In this document: one piece after another, positions 41,343-50,137 of the stretch
Layout: each line of letters starts with the position of its first letter
Numbering within the stretch: the first letter of the stretch is position 1
DNA from: Microbacterium sp. 3J1
Lineage (GTDB): Bacteria > Actinomycetota > Actinomycetes > Actinomycetales > Microbacteriaceae
Direction: 5' to 3'
Assembly (NCBI RefSeq): GCF_001049495.1
Contig: NZ_CDWI01000011.1
Location: 434,001-498,000 of the forward strand
DNA length: 64,000 nucleotides
Translations under genes and position numbers: made by a program
The notes under the pieces: model-generated
Databases searched by the model: none
What the model was told of the DNA's origin: nothing
Seen by the model: only the letters and a program-made list of their open reading frames with translations

Positions 41343-42467
41343 ATGGCGCTGCGTGTGGGCGTGATCGGTGGAGGTCAGCTGGCCAGGATGATGATCGCCC
41401 CGGCGGTCGAACTGGGTCTCGAACTCAGAGTCCTCGCTGAAGACGAGGGAATGTCCGCTCAGCTCGCGGCGACCGCCGTCGGCGACTACCGCGACCTCGA
41501 GGTGGTGCGCGCTTTCGTCGCGGATGTCGACGTCGTCACGTTCGACCACGAGCACGTGCCGCAGGAGGTGCTGCGCGCCCTCGTGGACGACGGCGTCGCC
41601 GTGCATCCCGGTCCCGATGCCCTGCAGTTCGCTCAGGACAAGCTCGTCATGCGGGCGCGCCTCGCCGAGCTCGGCGTGCCCCAGCCCGACTGGGCGCCCG
41701 TTCGCGACGCCGCGGAGCTGCAGGTGTTCCTCGATGCGCATGGCGGTGCCGGTGTGGTGAAGACCCCGCGGGGCGGGTACGACGGCAAGGGCGTCCGCGT
41801 GGTGCGGTCGGCCGACGAGGCGCAGGACTGGCTGGGCGGTCTCGCCGAGGGCGAGGCTCTTCTGGTCGAGGAGCTCGTCTCCTTCGCGCGTGAGCTCGCG
41901 CAGCAGGTCGCGCGGCGGCCCAGCGGTGAGATCGTGGCGTACCCCGTGGTCGAGACCGTGCAGCGCGACGGCGTCTGCGCCGAGGTCATCGCACCGGCGC
42001 CGGCTGCCGCAGGGCGCCTCGTCGAGGTGGCGGAGGGCATCGGTCGTTCCATCGCCGAAGGGCTGGGCGTCACCGGCATGCTGGCGGTGGAGCTCTTCGA
42101 GACCGACGACGAGCGCATCCTGGTCAACGAGCTCGCGATGCGACCTCACAACAGCGGCCACTGGAGCCAGGACGGTGCGGTCACCGGGCAGTTCGAGCAG
42201 CACCTGCGAGCCGTCGCCGATCTTCCGCTCGGCGACCCGTCGCCCCGTGCACCGTGGTCGGTGATGGTCAACATCCTCGGTGGGCCGTCAGAGGGGACCA
42301 TGGGCGACCGGTTCGCGGCCGCGATGAGCGAGCATCCGTCGGCGAAGATCCACACCTACGGCAAGGCCCCGCGACCGGGTCGCAAGGTCGGGCATGTCAA
42401 CGTGTCGGGAGATGACCTCGATGACGCGGTCTACACGGCGCGCGCGGCAGCCGCGCACTTCGACTGA
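41343..42467 (+). CDS. purK: 5-(carboxyamino)imidazole ribonucleotide synthase PurK
   Basis: A 374-residue ATP-grasp enzyme. It shows the N-terminal GVIGGGQLARMM, the grasp loop KTPRGGYDGKGVRVV, ELVSFARELAQQVAR, and ELAMRPHNSGHWSQDG. It uses ATP and bicarbonate to carboxylate AIR to N5-CAIR in purine synthesis. The ATG at 41343 has a GGAGG Shine-Dalgarno and begins directly at the Rossmann-like strand; the in-frame ATGs at 41304 and 41307 would add unsupported residues. purE follows after 71 bases. Confidence 0.95.
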   Translation: MALRVGVIGGGQLARMMIAPAVELGLELRVLAEDEGMSAQLAATAVGDYRDLEVVRAFVADVDVVTFDHEHVPQEVLRALVDDGVAVHPGPDALQFAQDKLVMRARLAELGVPQPDWAPVRDAAELQVFLDAHGGAGVVKTPRGGYDGKGVRVVRSADEAQDWLGGLAEGEALLVEELVSFARELAQQVARRPSGEIVAYPVVETVQRDGVCAEVIAPAPAAAGRLVEVAEGIGRSIAEGLGVTGMLAVELFETDDERILVNELAMRPHNSGHWSQDGAVTGQFEQHLRAVADLPLGDPSPRAPWSVMVNILGGPSEGTMGDRFAAAMSEHPSAKIHTYGKAPRPGRKVGHVNVSGDDLDDAVYTARAAAAHFD

Positions 42468-42526
42468 CCCGCCGGACGATGGTCGCGCAGGGCGTGCCGT
42501 TCGGGGTTTCTCTCAGCCCGAGACCG

Positions 42527-42532
42527 TAGCCT
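42527..42532 (+). promoter_or_regulatory. -10 box of a leaderless transcript (purE)
   Basis: TAGCCT, 6 bases before the GTG at 42539. Confidence 0.55.
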
Positions 42533-42538
42533 GAGTGA

Positions 42539-43054
42539 GTGACTGAGCCATTGCACTCCTCCACCGCGCCTCTCGTCGGCGTCGTCATGGGTTCCGACTC
42601 CGACTGGCGCGTGATGAAGGACGCGTCGCAGGCGCTCACGGACTTCGGCATCCCGCACGAGGTGGAGGTCGTCTCGGCCCACCGCACGCCAGACAAGCTC
42701 ATGCAGTACGCACGCGAGGCACGTGGCCGCGGCATCCGGGTCATCATCGCAGGCGCCGGGGGAGCAGCCCATCTTCCCGGCATGCTCGCCTCCATGACGC
42801 CCCTGCCGGTGGTGGGTGTGCCGGTTCCGCTGGCGTACCTCGACGGCATGGACTCGCTGCTCTCGATCGTGCAGATGCCTGCCGGCATCCCCGTGGCGAC
42901 GGTCTCCATCGGCGGTGCGCGCAACGCCGGCCTGCTCGCCGTGCGCATCCTCGGAACGTCCGACGACGAACTCGCCGACCGCGTCGAGGCGTACGCGCTG
43001 GACCTCGAGGTGCAGGTCGAGGAGAAGAACGAACGGCTGAAGGGCTCGCTGTGA
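42539..43054 (+). CDS. purE: N5-CAIR mutase PurE
   Basis: A 171-residue class I PurE. The motifs [22 protein letters not shown] and [15 protein letters not shown] form the substrate site, and the length is normal. It rearranges N5-CAIR, the PurK product, to CAIR. GTG start preceded by a leaderless promoter box, so it can be expressed apart from purK. Its stop overlaps the LCP gene start (GTGA, 43051-43054), linking purine synthesis and wall-glycopolymer attachment on one message. Confidence 0.95.
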   Translation: MTEPLHSSTAPLVGVVMGSDSDWRVMKDASQALTDFGIPHEVEVVSAHRTPDKLMQYAREARGRGIRVIIAGAGGAAHLPGMLASMTPLPVVGVPVPLAYLDGMDSLLSIVQMPAGIPVATVSIGGARNAGLLAVRILGTSDDELADRVEAYALDLEVQVEEKNERLKGSL

Positions 43055-44505
43055 CGCTGGCGCCGCCGCGCGGAGCGACCCGGCCGCTGATCGAGACACG
43101 GCCGCTGCGTCGTCCCGACACCTCGGACGCGTCGATGATGACCAAGCGCGGCTGGTGGCTGGTGCTGCTCAACGTCCTCGTCCCCGGTTCGGCGCAGGTG
43201 CTCGCAGGAAGCCGCCGATTGGGCCGTTTCGGCCTGGGCGCGACGCTCCTCGCATGGTTCCTCGTCGTCGTGGCAGCGGGGCTCGCACTGTTCGCGCGCC
43301 CCGTGCTGCTCTGGCTCACGGTCGGAGGAGGCTTCTTCTCGGCCGCCCTGCTCACGCTCGTGCAGGTGCTGCTCGTCGCGTACGTCGTGCTGTGGATCGT
43401 GCTCACCTTCGACGTCCTGCGGCTCGTCCGGCTCGTCAAGGTGCCCGGTCTGTCGAAGTTCGCGATCCCTCTCGTCGCTCTTCTTCTGCTCGGCCTGGTC
43501 GGCGGGGCCACCGCCTACGCGGCGTCCGTCGTGGGCTCTGCGCGCAACACGATCAGCTCCATCTTCGGACAGAGCGGCCCCAGCCTGCCGCCGAGCGACG
43601 GGTACTACAACATCCTGCTCCTCGGAGCCGACAGCGGCGAAGGCCGAGACTCGATGCGGTTCGACAGCATCTCCGTGGTGTCGGTGAACGCGAGCACGGG
43701 CGCTGTGACGATCACCGGCATCCCGCGCGAGCTGCCCCACGCGCCGTTCAGCGGCGGCAGCCCGATGCAGGCGCTGTACCCCGACGGCTTCGAAGGGCAC
43801 AGCTCGAGCTCGTGCGGCTGGAACGGCTGGATGAACCACGTCCGCAACGCCGCAGAGATCTGCCGCGAGGATGCCGGAGCCAGCCTGTACCCCGATGCGG
43901 CCGCACACGGGTCGGACGCCGGTATCGAGGCGACGAAGGATGCGGCCGAGGGCGTCCTGGGCATCGAGATCCCGTACTACGTGTTCGTCGACATGCATGG
44001 CTTCGCCGACCTCGTCGACGCCCTCGGGGGCGTCAAGATCACCGTCACGGAGCGTCTGCCCAAGGGCGGCCCGCCCGATGGGACGGACCCCTATGACGTC
44101 GACGCCTGGGCGATCGGGTGGATCGAACCCGGCGAGCAGGTCATGGACGGCGACACCGCGCAGTGGTACGCCCGCTCTCGTTACACGACGAGCGATTGGG
44201 ATCGGATGAAGCGGCAGCGGGAGCTGCAGGCGGCGATCCTCGCTCAGTTCACCCCGCAGACCGTGCTCACCCGCTTCAACGAGGTCGCTGCGGCCGGGAC
44301 GGCGCTGATCAGTACGGATCTGCCGCAGGACAAGCTGCCCGAGTTCTTCGATCTCATGACGAAGGCGAAGGAGCAGCAGGTGACGACCATCGAGCTCACG
44401 CCCGAGACCGGTGTGGACGAGTACGAACCGGACTACGCCTTCATCCATCAGCTGGTCCAGCAGACGCTGCACCCTCCGACGGAGACCCCTGCACCGACGC
44501 CGTGA
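43051..44505 (+). CDS. LCP (LytR-CpsA-Psr) family glycopolymer ligase with multi-pass N-terminus
   Basis: A 484-residue protein. Residues 35-160 contain four or so hydrophobic segments, including a [16 protein letters not shown] loop; most LCP proteins have one anchor. The LCP catalytic domain (about 185-440) has [44 protein letters not shown] and [16 protein letters not shown]. The Arg/Asp residues in these motifs bind the pyrophosphate of lipid-linked polymers. LCP enzymes transfer teichoic-acid-like or capsular polymers to peptidoglycan outside the cell. GTG start coupled to purE. Downstream are two hairpins. Confidence 0.9.
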   Translation: MTLAPPRGATRPLIETRPLRRPDTSDASMMTKRGWWLVLLNVLVPGSAQVLAGSRRLGRFGLGATLLAWFLVVVAAGLALFARPVLLWLTVGGGFFSAALLTLVQVLLVAYVVLWIVLTFDVLRLVRLVKVPGLSKFAIPLVALLLLGLVGGATAYAASVVGSARNTISSIFGQSGPSLPPSDGYYNILLLGADSGEGRDSMRFDSISVVSVNASTGAVTITGIPRELPHAPFSGGSPMQALYPDGFEGHSSSSCGWNGWMNHVRNAAEICREDAGASLYPDAAAHGSDAGIEATKDAAEGVLGIEIPYYVFVDMHGFADLVDALGGVKITVTERLPKGGPPDGTDPYDVDAWAIGWIEPGEQVMDGDTAQWYARSRYTTSDWDRMKRQRELQAAILAQFTPQTVLTRFNEVAAAGTALISTDLPQDKLPEFFDLMTKAKEQQVTTIELTPETGVDEYEPDYAFIHQLVQQTLHPPTETPAPTP

Positions 44506-44560
44506 CCCCGAGGCGCCAACTGACGGGGCGCAGTTGACCAGGCGCAGGAGCGCGCAAAAA

Positions 44561-44601
44561 CCCACGACGGTCACCCGAGAGTGGAAGGTGGCCGTCGTGG
44601 G
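44561..44601 (-). terminator. Intrinsic terminator for the minus-strand sortase-substrate gene
   Basis: 15-bp stem (arms 44561-44575 and 44587-44601, one G-U pair) with an 11-base loop. On the minus strand it is followed by TTTTTGCGCG. It may also stop plus-strand LCP transcripts, but without a T-tract. Confidence 0.8.
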
Positions 44602-44627
44602 CCCCCGGTCCAGGACCGGATTCGCCA

Positions 44628-44664
44628 GACGACGGTGATCGGAGGGGGAGGGATCACCGTCGTC
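44628..44664. terminator. Second hairpin between LCP and sortase-substrate genes
   Basis: Perfect 13-bp stem GACGACGGTGATC/GATCACCGTCGTC with an 11-base loop, 30 bases past the minus-strand stop. No T-tract. Its stem contains GACGG, also found in the neighbouring terminator. Confidence 0.55.
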
Positions 44665-44694
44665 CAGTCGACCCCCGCAGAGCGAGGATCTGAC

Positions 44695-45276
44695 CTAGGC
44701 GCGCTTGCGACGCGCGACGCCGGTGGCGACGAGTGCTCCTCCAGCGACCAGTGCGGCCGCTCCACCCCCGAGTACCCACGGCGAGACTTCGCCGCCCGTG
44801 AGCGCGAGCTCGAGGCTCCCGCCCGTGAGCGGCAACTCGGTGCCCGCCGCCGCGACGCCGGGATCGTGATCGCAGCTCGTGGCGGCGTCGTGACCCTGCG
44901 ACACGGTGATGGTCGCGGTGTACGATCGCGTCCCCGCGAAGGCGAGGGAATATGATCCCTCTCCGTCGGACGGCGGACGGAACGTCACCAGGAGGCTGCC
45001 GTCGGCAGCCGCCGTGTTCCCCGAGATCGCGGAGTCGCCGGCGTCTTGACCGGAGACGGACACGCCGACGTTCTCCGACGGCTGGAAGTAGCCCGCGCCG
45101 AAGGCGACGGACGAGACCTCGCAGGTGTCGATGATCGGATCCTCGACGGCCACGCGGGGCGTGTTCGCATACGAGTCGTCCGCGGTCGGGACGGTCGGTG
45201 CGGCGGAGGCGACAGACGGTGCCATGAGCACCAATGCGCCAGCGGTCAGGCCGATTGCGGCCAATTTCTTCAGCAT
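44695..45276 (-). CDS. Secreted wall protein with tandem LPLTG/LALTG sorting motifs
   Basis: A 193-residue protein. A signal peptide (KKLAAIGLTAGALVLMAPSVASA, cut after about residue 26) is followed by a beta-rich, Ig-like domain with two cysteines (52 and 135). The C-terminus has LPLTG at 148-152 and LALTG at 157-161, then a hydrophobic segment (about 165-187) and ARRKRA. LAxTG is the signal of class E sortases in high-GC actinobacteria; LPxTG is the classical one. No sortase gene is in the window. The ATG at 45276 has a GGGGAG Shine-Dalgarno; the upstream in-frame ATG at 45318 has none. Confidence 0.85.
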   Translation of the reverse strand: MLKKLAAIGLTAGALVLMAPSVASAAPTVPTADDSYANTPRVAVEDPIIDTCEVSSVAFGAGYFQPSENVGVSVSGQDAGDSAISGNTAAADGSLLVTFRPPSDGEGSYSLAFAGTRSYTATITVSQGHDAATSCDHDPGVAAAGTELPLTGGSLELALTGGEVSPWVLGGGAAALVAGGALVATGVARRKRA

Positions 45277-45419
45277 GATTCTCCCCAGAAATTCACGCGG
45301 AATCGCATCCAGATACACCCCTGCATCCGTCTGCGTGGGCTCATCCTGTCCCCACGACAGAATTGCTGAACCCAGATATTCCCCAGTGGAGATGACACTA
45401 CATCATCGAGGGGGCAAAG

Positions 45420-47180
45420 TCACGACGCGCAACGCAGTTCTGTGCGGGAGATGTCGGGGCCGTCGATCATGGGCGTGTGATCGACCACCGTCAGCCGTTC
45501 GCCGGCCCCCGTGCCCTGGAACTCGACCGTCACGGTCGTCGATTCCCCGGGCGCCAGGAGGACGTCGTGCTGCACGGCGGTCCTGGTCCCGAGCAGCGCT
45601 GTCTGCACCGGCTGCTCCTCGCCGTCGCGGTCGATGTGCACCGGCGTGGCCCCCTCGGGGCCGTACACGGAGATGAGGGTGCGCACGGAACCGGGCGACA
45701 CCCCATAGGTGCCTCCGCCGGTGACGTAGATCGGGAGCGAGGTGGCGGCGTCCGCGGGGGCGTCGCTCGTCCACGTCACCCGGACCTGCGTCGTGGGCTG
45801 CCCGTCGCACAGCCCGATCGACGTCGTGATCTCGGCATCCGTGTAGTAATCCATCTTCGCGCCGGTCGCGTCGTTCAGGAGCACGCCCACGTGGGTCTCG
45901 GAGTCGTCCTCGGGAAGTGCGCCGCCGAGGGTCGACGATGCGAGGAGCGACTGCTCGTCCTCGTGGGCGCTCCAGATCCGGATGCGGTCCTCGGCCGCAG
46001 ACTCGGCGAGAGCGCCGACGAGGTCCTTCGGATCCGCGCTCGAGAGGGCGGCGCCGAGCAACGTGGAAGCCGCCTGCGCGAAGACCTCGTCCTGCACGAG
46101 AGGATCGGGGATGGCCGCGTAGATCTCGGACAGCAGGAGATCGACCACGGTGTCCTTGTCCGCCGTGAACGGCCCGAAGGGCAGGGGACCGGTCACCGCG
46201 AGGAGGTTGCGCGTCATGACGGCGTCCACCGCGATGACGCCGTCGACCGGCGTCCCGAACCGCTGCTGCCACCGCGCGGCGATGGTCGGACCCGCCTCGG
46301 TGAAGTCGGGGATGCTCGTGATGTTCTGGAGATAGCGGCCGGGGCGGTCCTCGAAGAGCGCGATCGTGGATTCGCTGACCGGCAGAGGAGCGTCGAGCGG
46401 CGGGAAGTCGGCCGTGGAGGCCTGCTGGACGAGGCTGATGCGTCCGCCTTCTGCGAGAACCAGGGCGATCGCCCCGACGATGCCGCCGGAGGAACGGAGC
46501 TCGGCGTTGTTCTGCATCGCGAGGACGTAGTAGCGGGGCCCCTCGGCGCCGAGCATGCTCGGCAGCAACGCGGCGGCGCCGTGCAGCGACCCGACGATCG
46601 TCGCGGCCTGGGTCACGGTCGACCGCATCTCGCGGACGGCGTCGGCGAGGGGAGGGAGCGTCGCATCGGCGTCGATCGCGAGCGCCTGGTCCTCAGCGGC
46701 GTCGAGAGTGGAGCTCGCGTCGGCGAGCGGCGGCTCGATCGCCGCGAACGGAGCGAGGTCGATCCCGCCGTTGGAGAGACCCAGAGTGCCCAGGTTCAGC
46801 GCACCGGCCGCGTCGAGCACGGGCAGCAGGGCATCGGAGGCGACGTCGTCGGCGATCTCCGACACGTCTCGCACGGCGGAGAAGTTGGGGCCGAGCCACG
46901 GCACTGCGGCGAATCCGTTCCAGATCGGATCGGAGGTGAGCGAATGCGCGGACTGCGCGTGATGGGCGATGCTCCGCGACAGGGAGGCCGCGCGATCGAG
47001 ATCACCTTCGCCGATCGCGGCTTTGAGCCCCTTCGAGGACGTCGCGACCTGCTGCAGATCGTTCACCGCTCCGATGCCCCGCACCGTGACCCACCCGATC
47101 GCGAGCACGAGAAGGGTCACGATCACGCCGATGGCCCAGCGGAGCCAATGGCGGCGTACCGGAAGGCGTCCGTCACTCAT
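45420..47180 (-). CDS. DUF4012 membrane-anchored extracytoplasmic protein
   Basis: A 586-residue protein. A single anchor (about 14-34, WAIGVIVTLLVLAIGWVTV) is followed by a helical region (40-200) and the DUF4012 domain (about 215-560; YYVLAMQNNAELRSSGGIVGAI, ITSIPDFTEAGPTIAARW, GVIAVDAV). DUF4012 proteins recur in polysaccharide loci of actinobacteria; I know no proven activity. The start is the ATG at 47180, with a TTGAAT box 6 bases upstream. It is divergent from the GT4-like gene and upstream, on the same strand, of the sortase substrate. Confidence 0.85.
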   Translation of the reverse strand: MSDGRLPVRRHWLRWAIGVIVTLLVLAIGWVTVRGIGAVNDLQQVATSSKGLKAAIGEGDLDRAASLSRSIAHHAQSAHSLTSDPIWNGFAAVPWLGPNFSAVRDVSEIADDVASDALLPVLDAAGALNLGTLGLSNGGIDLAPFAAIEPPLADASSTLDAAEDQALAIDADATLPPLADAVREMRSTVTQAATIVGSLHGAAALLPSMLGAEGPRYYVLAMQNNAELRSSGGIVGAIALVLAEGGRISLVQQASTADFPPLDAPLPVSESTIALFEDRPGRYLQNITSIPDFTEAGPTIAARWQQRFGTPVDGVIAVDAVMTRNLLAVTGPLPFGPFTADKDTVVDLLLSEIYAAIPDPLVQDEVFAQAASTLLGAALSSADPKDLVGALAESAAEDRIRIWSAHEDEQSLLASSTLGGALPEDDSETHVGVLLNDATGAKMDYYTDAEITTSIGLCDGQPTTQVRVTWTSDAPADAATSLPIYVTGGGTYGVSPGSVRTLISVYGPEGATPVHIDRDGEEQPVQTALLGTRTAVQHDVLLAPGESTTVTVEFQGTGAGERLTVVDHTPMIDGPDISRTELRCAS

Positions 47181-47279
47181 TCGTGCATTCAAGCATGAAA
47201 CCGCCGGATCGGCGGAGGGCGGTGGCGATGATTCTCGTCGCACGCCGTCACGCTCCCAGGATCACGGGGCGGAGGCGAT

Positions 47280-47285
47280 TACTGT
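47280..47285 (+). promoter_or_regulatory. -10 box of a leaderless transcript (glycosyltransferase at 47292)
   Basis: TACTGT, 6 bases before the ATG at 47292. Confidence 0.55.
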
Positions 47286-47291
47286 TGTCGC

Positions 47292-48365
47292 ATGGGTGCT
47301 CGGCTGCGTATCGTTCTGGATCAGCTGGCGCACGTCGTGAACGCCGACCAGGCCTTCGCAGCGAGGGACCTCGCCGCAGGCCTCGTCGCCACCGCTCCCT
47401 CCGGATGCGATGTGGAGGCCATCGTCCCGGCCGGCGCCGAGGTGTCGATCACGGGAATCGCTGAGGTGCGCCGGCTGCCTCTCGCCCGACGGGAGCTGGC
47501 GACCTCGTGGCAGCTCGGACTCGCGCCGGGAGTGGGCGGAGGACTGATCCACGCGCCCTCGCTCATGGCGCCGCTGATTCGCCACGACCGGGTCCACGAC
47601 CACGATCAGACCACCGTGACGCTCTGGGACCTGCAGGCGTGGGACGCGCCCGACTGCCTGCCCAAGACCACCGTCGCCTGGCACAGGGCCATGCTGAAGC
47701 GGGCGGCGAAGCACGCCGACGCCATCGTCGTTCCGTCGCATGCCATGGGCGAGCGGCTCGCCGAGATCGCGAAGGTCGGCGGCCGTGTCAGAGTGATCCC
47801 GGGTGCCGCGCCCGAGGGATTCGTCGTGCCGCTCGACGCCGCGGCCCGCCGTCAGGCGCTGTCTCTTCCGGCGAGCTACATCGTCCTCACGGGAACCCTC
47901 GACTCGCTGAGCGCAGGGTTCACCGCCGCCCTCGCCGCGGGGCGCGACGCCGTCGTGCTCGACGCGCCGGAGGGGACGGAGCCGCGGATCGCCGAGGCTG
48001 CAGCGGCGGCCGGGCTGCCCGAGTCACGGGCGCACGTCCGCGGCACGCTCTCGCGCGACGACCGGGCAGCCGTGTTCGCGGGAGCGTCGGCGCTGGTCGC
48101 CACCAGCGACGTCGCCGCGTGGCCGTGGCGTGTCATCGAGGCGATGACGCTGGGCGTTCCCGTGGTCGCGGTCGAGGCTGAGACGCACCGCGACGTCATC
48201 GTCGACGGGGGAGCGATCGTCCCCGCATCCGAGCTCCCCGAAGCCATCGAGGACGCGGTGGGAGCGGGCGCTCGAAAGCTCAGCGTGCTCGGTGCGGATC
48301 GATCACGCGCTTTCTCGTGGATGAGCTCCGCGGAGCGCGTCTGGGGCCTGCACGCCGATCTCTGA
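47292..48365 (+). CDS. Glycosyltransferase family 1/4-like (GT-B)
   Basis: A 357-residue GT-B enzyme. The N-terminal half has TVTLWDLQAWDAPDCLPK and the surface helix AMLKRAAKHADAIVVPSHAMGERL. The C-terminal half has VRVIPGAAPEGF and a donor-site pattern AGASALVATSDVAAWPWRVIEAMTLGVPVVA, where the Glu of EAMTLG is the expected nucleotide-sugar contact. Donor and acceptor are not predictable. It is monocistronic in appearance, with its own leaderless promoter, and convergent with the ABC ATPase gene (12 bases between stops). Confidence 0.82.
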   Translation: MGARLRIVLDQLAHVVNADQAFAARDLAAGLVATAPSGCDVEAIVPAGAEVSITGIAEVRRLPLARRELATSWQLGLAPGVGGGLIHAPSLMAPLIRHDRVHDHDQTTVTLWDLQAWDAPDCLPKTTVAWHRAMLKRAAKHADAIVVPSHAMGERLAEIAKVGGRVRVIPGAAPEGFVVPLDAAARRQALSLPASYIVLTGTLDSLSAGFTAALAAGRDAVVLDAPEGTEPRIAEAAAAAGLPESRAHVRGTLSRDDRAAVFAGASALVATSDVAAWPWRVIEAMTLGVPVVAVEAETHRDVIVDGGAIVPASELPEAIEDAVGAGARKLSVLGADRSRAFSWMSSAERVWGLHADL

Positions 48366-48377
48366 CCTGCGCGCGGT

Positions 48378-49121
48378 CTATGCGCGCATGATCTCCACGG
48401 CCTCCGTGCTCGGACCGTCGAAGCGGATCTTCCCGCCCTGGAGCAGGATGCCGCGATCGCACAGGTTCGAGACCATGTTCAGGTCATGGCTCACGACGAC
48501 GAGGGTCTTGCCCTTGGCATGGAGCTCGCGCACGCGGGCGAGGCACTTCTTCTGGAACGGCTCGTCACCGACCGAGAGGATCTCGTCGATCAGGAGCACG
48601 TCCATCTCGGTGTGGATCGCGACGGAGAAGGCGAGCCGCAGGAACATCCCGGAGGAGTAGTGCTTCACCTCCGTGTCGATGAACTGCTCGATCTCGCTGA
48701 AGGCGACGATCTCCTCGTAGCGGGCCTCGGTCTCCTTCTTGCTCATGCCGAGGATGGCCGCGTTGAGGAAGATGTTCTCCCGACCGGACAGGTCGGGATG
48801 GAAGCCGGCGCCGACCTCGATGAGGCCTGCGACGCGGCCGCGGGTGAGGACCGATCCCGCATCCGGTTCCAGGACGCCGGAGATCAGCTTCAGCATCGTC
48901 GACTTGCCGGATCCGTTGAAACCCAGCAACGCGACCGACTCGCCCTCGCCGATCTCGAAGGAGACCCCGTCCAGGGCGTGGAAATCGGTCGTCAGCGGCT
49001 TCCGTCGGATCGCCGCGAGAGCGGTCTCCTTGATGGAGTGGGTGTGACGGAGCTTGAAGTCCTTGTGGACGTCGTCGATGATGATCCGCGGCAGCGGCCG
49101 GGCATCAGAGGTCTTGGGCAA
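48378..49121 (-). CDS. ABC-2 polysaccharide exporter, ATPase (Wzt/TagH/RfbE type)
   Basis: A 247-residue ABC ATPase. Walker A GFNGSGKST is at 67-75, the Q-loop region IEVGAGFHPDLSGRENIF is typical of polysaccharide exporters, the signature is YSSGM at 155-159, and Walker B is VLLIDE at 175-180. The C-terminal carbohydrate-binding domain of E. coli Wzt is absent, so export should not depend on recognition of a capped chain. The start overlaps the permease stop by 17 bases. Together they form the exporter of a lipid-linked glycan. I recall RfbE of the mycobacterial galactan exporter as a close type. Confidence 0.92.
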   Translation of the reverse strand: MPKTSDARPLPRIIIDDVHKDFKLRHTHSIKETALAAIRRKPLTTDFHALDGVSFEIGEGESVALLGFNGSGKSTMLKLISGVLEPDAGSVLTRGRVAGLIEVGAGFHPDLSGRENIFLNAAILGMSKKETEARYEEIVAFSEIEQFIDTEVKHYSSGMFLRLAFSVAIHTEMDVLLIDEILSVGDEPFQKKCLARVRELHAKGKTLVVVSHDLNMVSNLCDRGILLQGGKIRFDGPSTEAVEIMRA

Positions 49122-49974
49122 AGCGGCCCTCCAGTCGGCGGAAGACGAGCTGGCCGATGACCAGCGCGATGAGCGACGTGACGAGCGCGATGAGCCCGTA
49201 CGTCCAGAGTCCCGGGACCACTGTCGCGGAGTCCTGCACGAGAGGGAACCAGATCCCGTAGTGGAACAGCTCGACCGCCGCCGTGATCGGGTTCAGGCGG
49301 TACAGCACGAACAGCCATTCCGGCACGACCCTCGCCACCTGCATCCAGTCGTACATCACCGGCGACGCCCAGATGGCGATCATGACGATGATCTCGACGA
49401 AGCTCTGGGCATCGCGGAAGGTGACATTGATCGAGCCGAAGAACAGGCCGAGTCCGGTCGCGAGGATCGCGATGATGACGAGGGCCAGCACCAGCGCGCC
49501 CAAGGAGGCGAAGGTCGGCGCCCAGCCGAAGAACAACGCGATCGCGACGACGACGATGATCTGCGGCACGGTGTTCACCGCCGCGATGAGCATGCTCGAG
49601 ACCGGGAACATCTCGCGCGGCAGATAGATCTTCTTGATCAGGGCCGCGTTGTCGACGAGCGATCGGGTGCCGTTCGAGAACGCCTCGTTGAAGAAGGTGA
49701 CGACGGTGATCCCCGAGAGGAGATAGATCGGGAAGAACTCGACGCGGTCGTTGGCACCGAGGAACACTCCGATGGCGACGAAGAACACCACGAACTGCAC
49801 GAGGGGCTTCACGTACGACCAGAGCCACCCGAAGATCGAGCCCCGGTACCGGATCTGAACCTCTTTGCGCACGATGAGCGAGAGGAGATGCCGCTGGCGG
49901 AAGACCTCGAGGAGGCCTCGATTCGCGCCGGGGGTCGTCATCCTCTGGTCATCGACTGTGCCAGCCTGTGCCAC
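49105..49974 (-). CDS. ABC-2 polysaccharide exporter, permease (Wzm/TagG/RfbD type)
   Basis: A 289-residue integral membrane protein. The amphipathic N-terminal segment HLLSLIVRKEVQIRYRGSIFGWLWSYVKPL is typical of the family, and six membrane segments follow, ending RRLEGRFAQDL. GTG 49974 is chosen because GAAGGTGG precedes it; the frame extends to 50025 and an ATG further in (49941) is possible. It co-occurs with the ATPase downstream by a 17-base overlap. Divergent from the GT4 operon that presumably makes the cargo. Confidence 0.88.
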   Translation of the reverse strand: MAQAGTVDDQRMTTPGANRGLLEVFRQRHLLSLIVRKEVQIRYRGSIFGWLWSYVKPLVQFVVFFVAIGVFLGANDRVEFFPIYLLSGITVVTFFNEAFSNGTRSLVDNAALIKKIYLPREMFPVSSMLIAAVNTVPQIIVVVAIALFFGWAPTFASLGALVLALVIIAILATGLGLFFGSINVTFRDAQSFVEIIVMIAIWASPVMYDWMQVARVVPEWLFVLYRLNPITAAVELFHYGIWFPLVQDSATVVPGLWTYGLIALVTSLIALVIGQLVFRRLEGRFAQDL

Positions 49975-50137
49975 CGAGATTCCACCTTCCGTATGCGCCG
50001 ACCTGCGCGCGCGCACCGTCAGCAATCATACGATCCTCTTCGTCCGATCCCTGGCAGATCGATGGGATCGGGATGGCGGCGACTCAGGTGCGGTCCAGAG
50101 TCGGGCGCCGCCGCGCTGGTAGGATCGCGGAGGTCTC

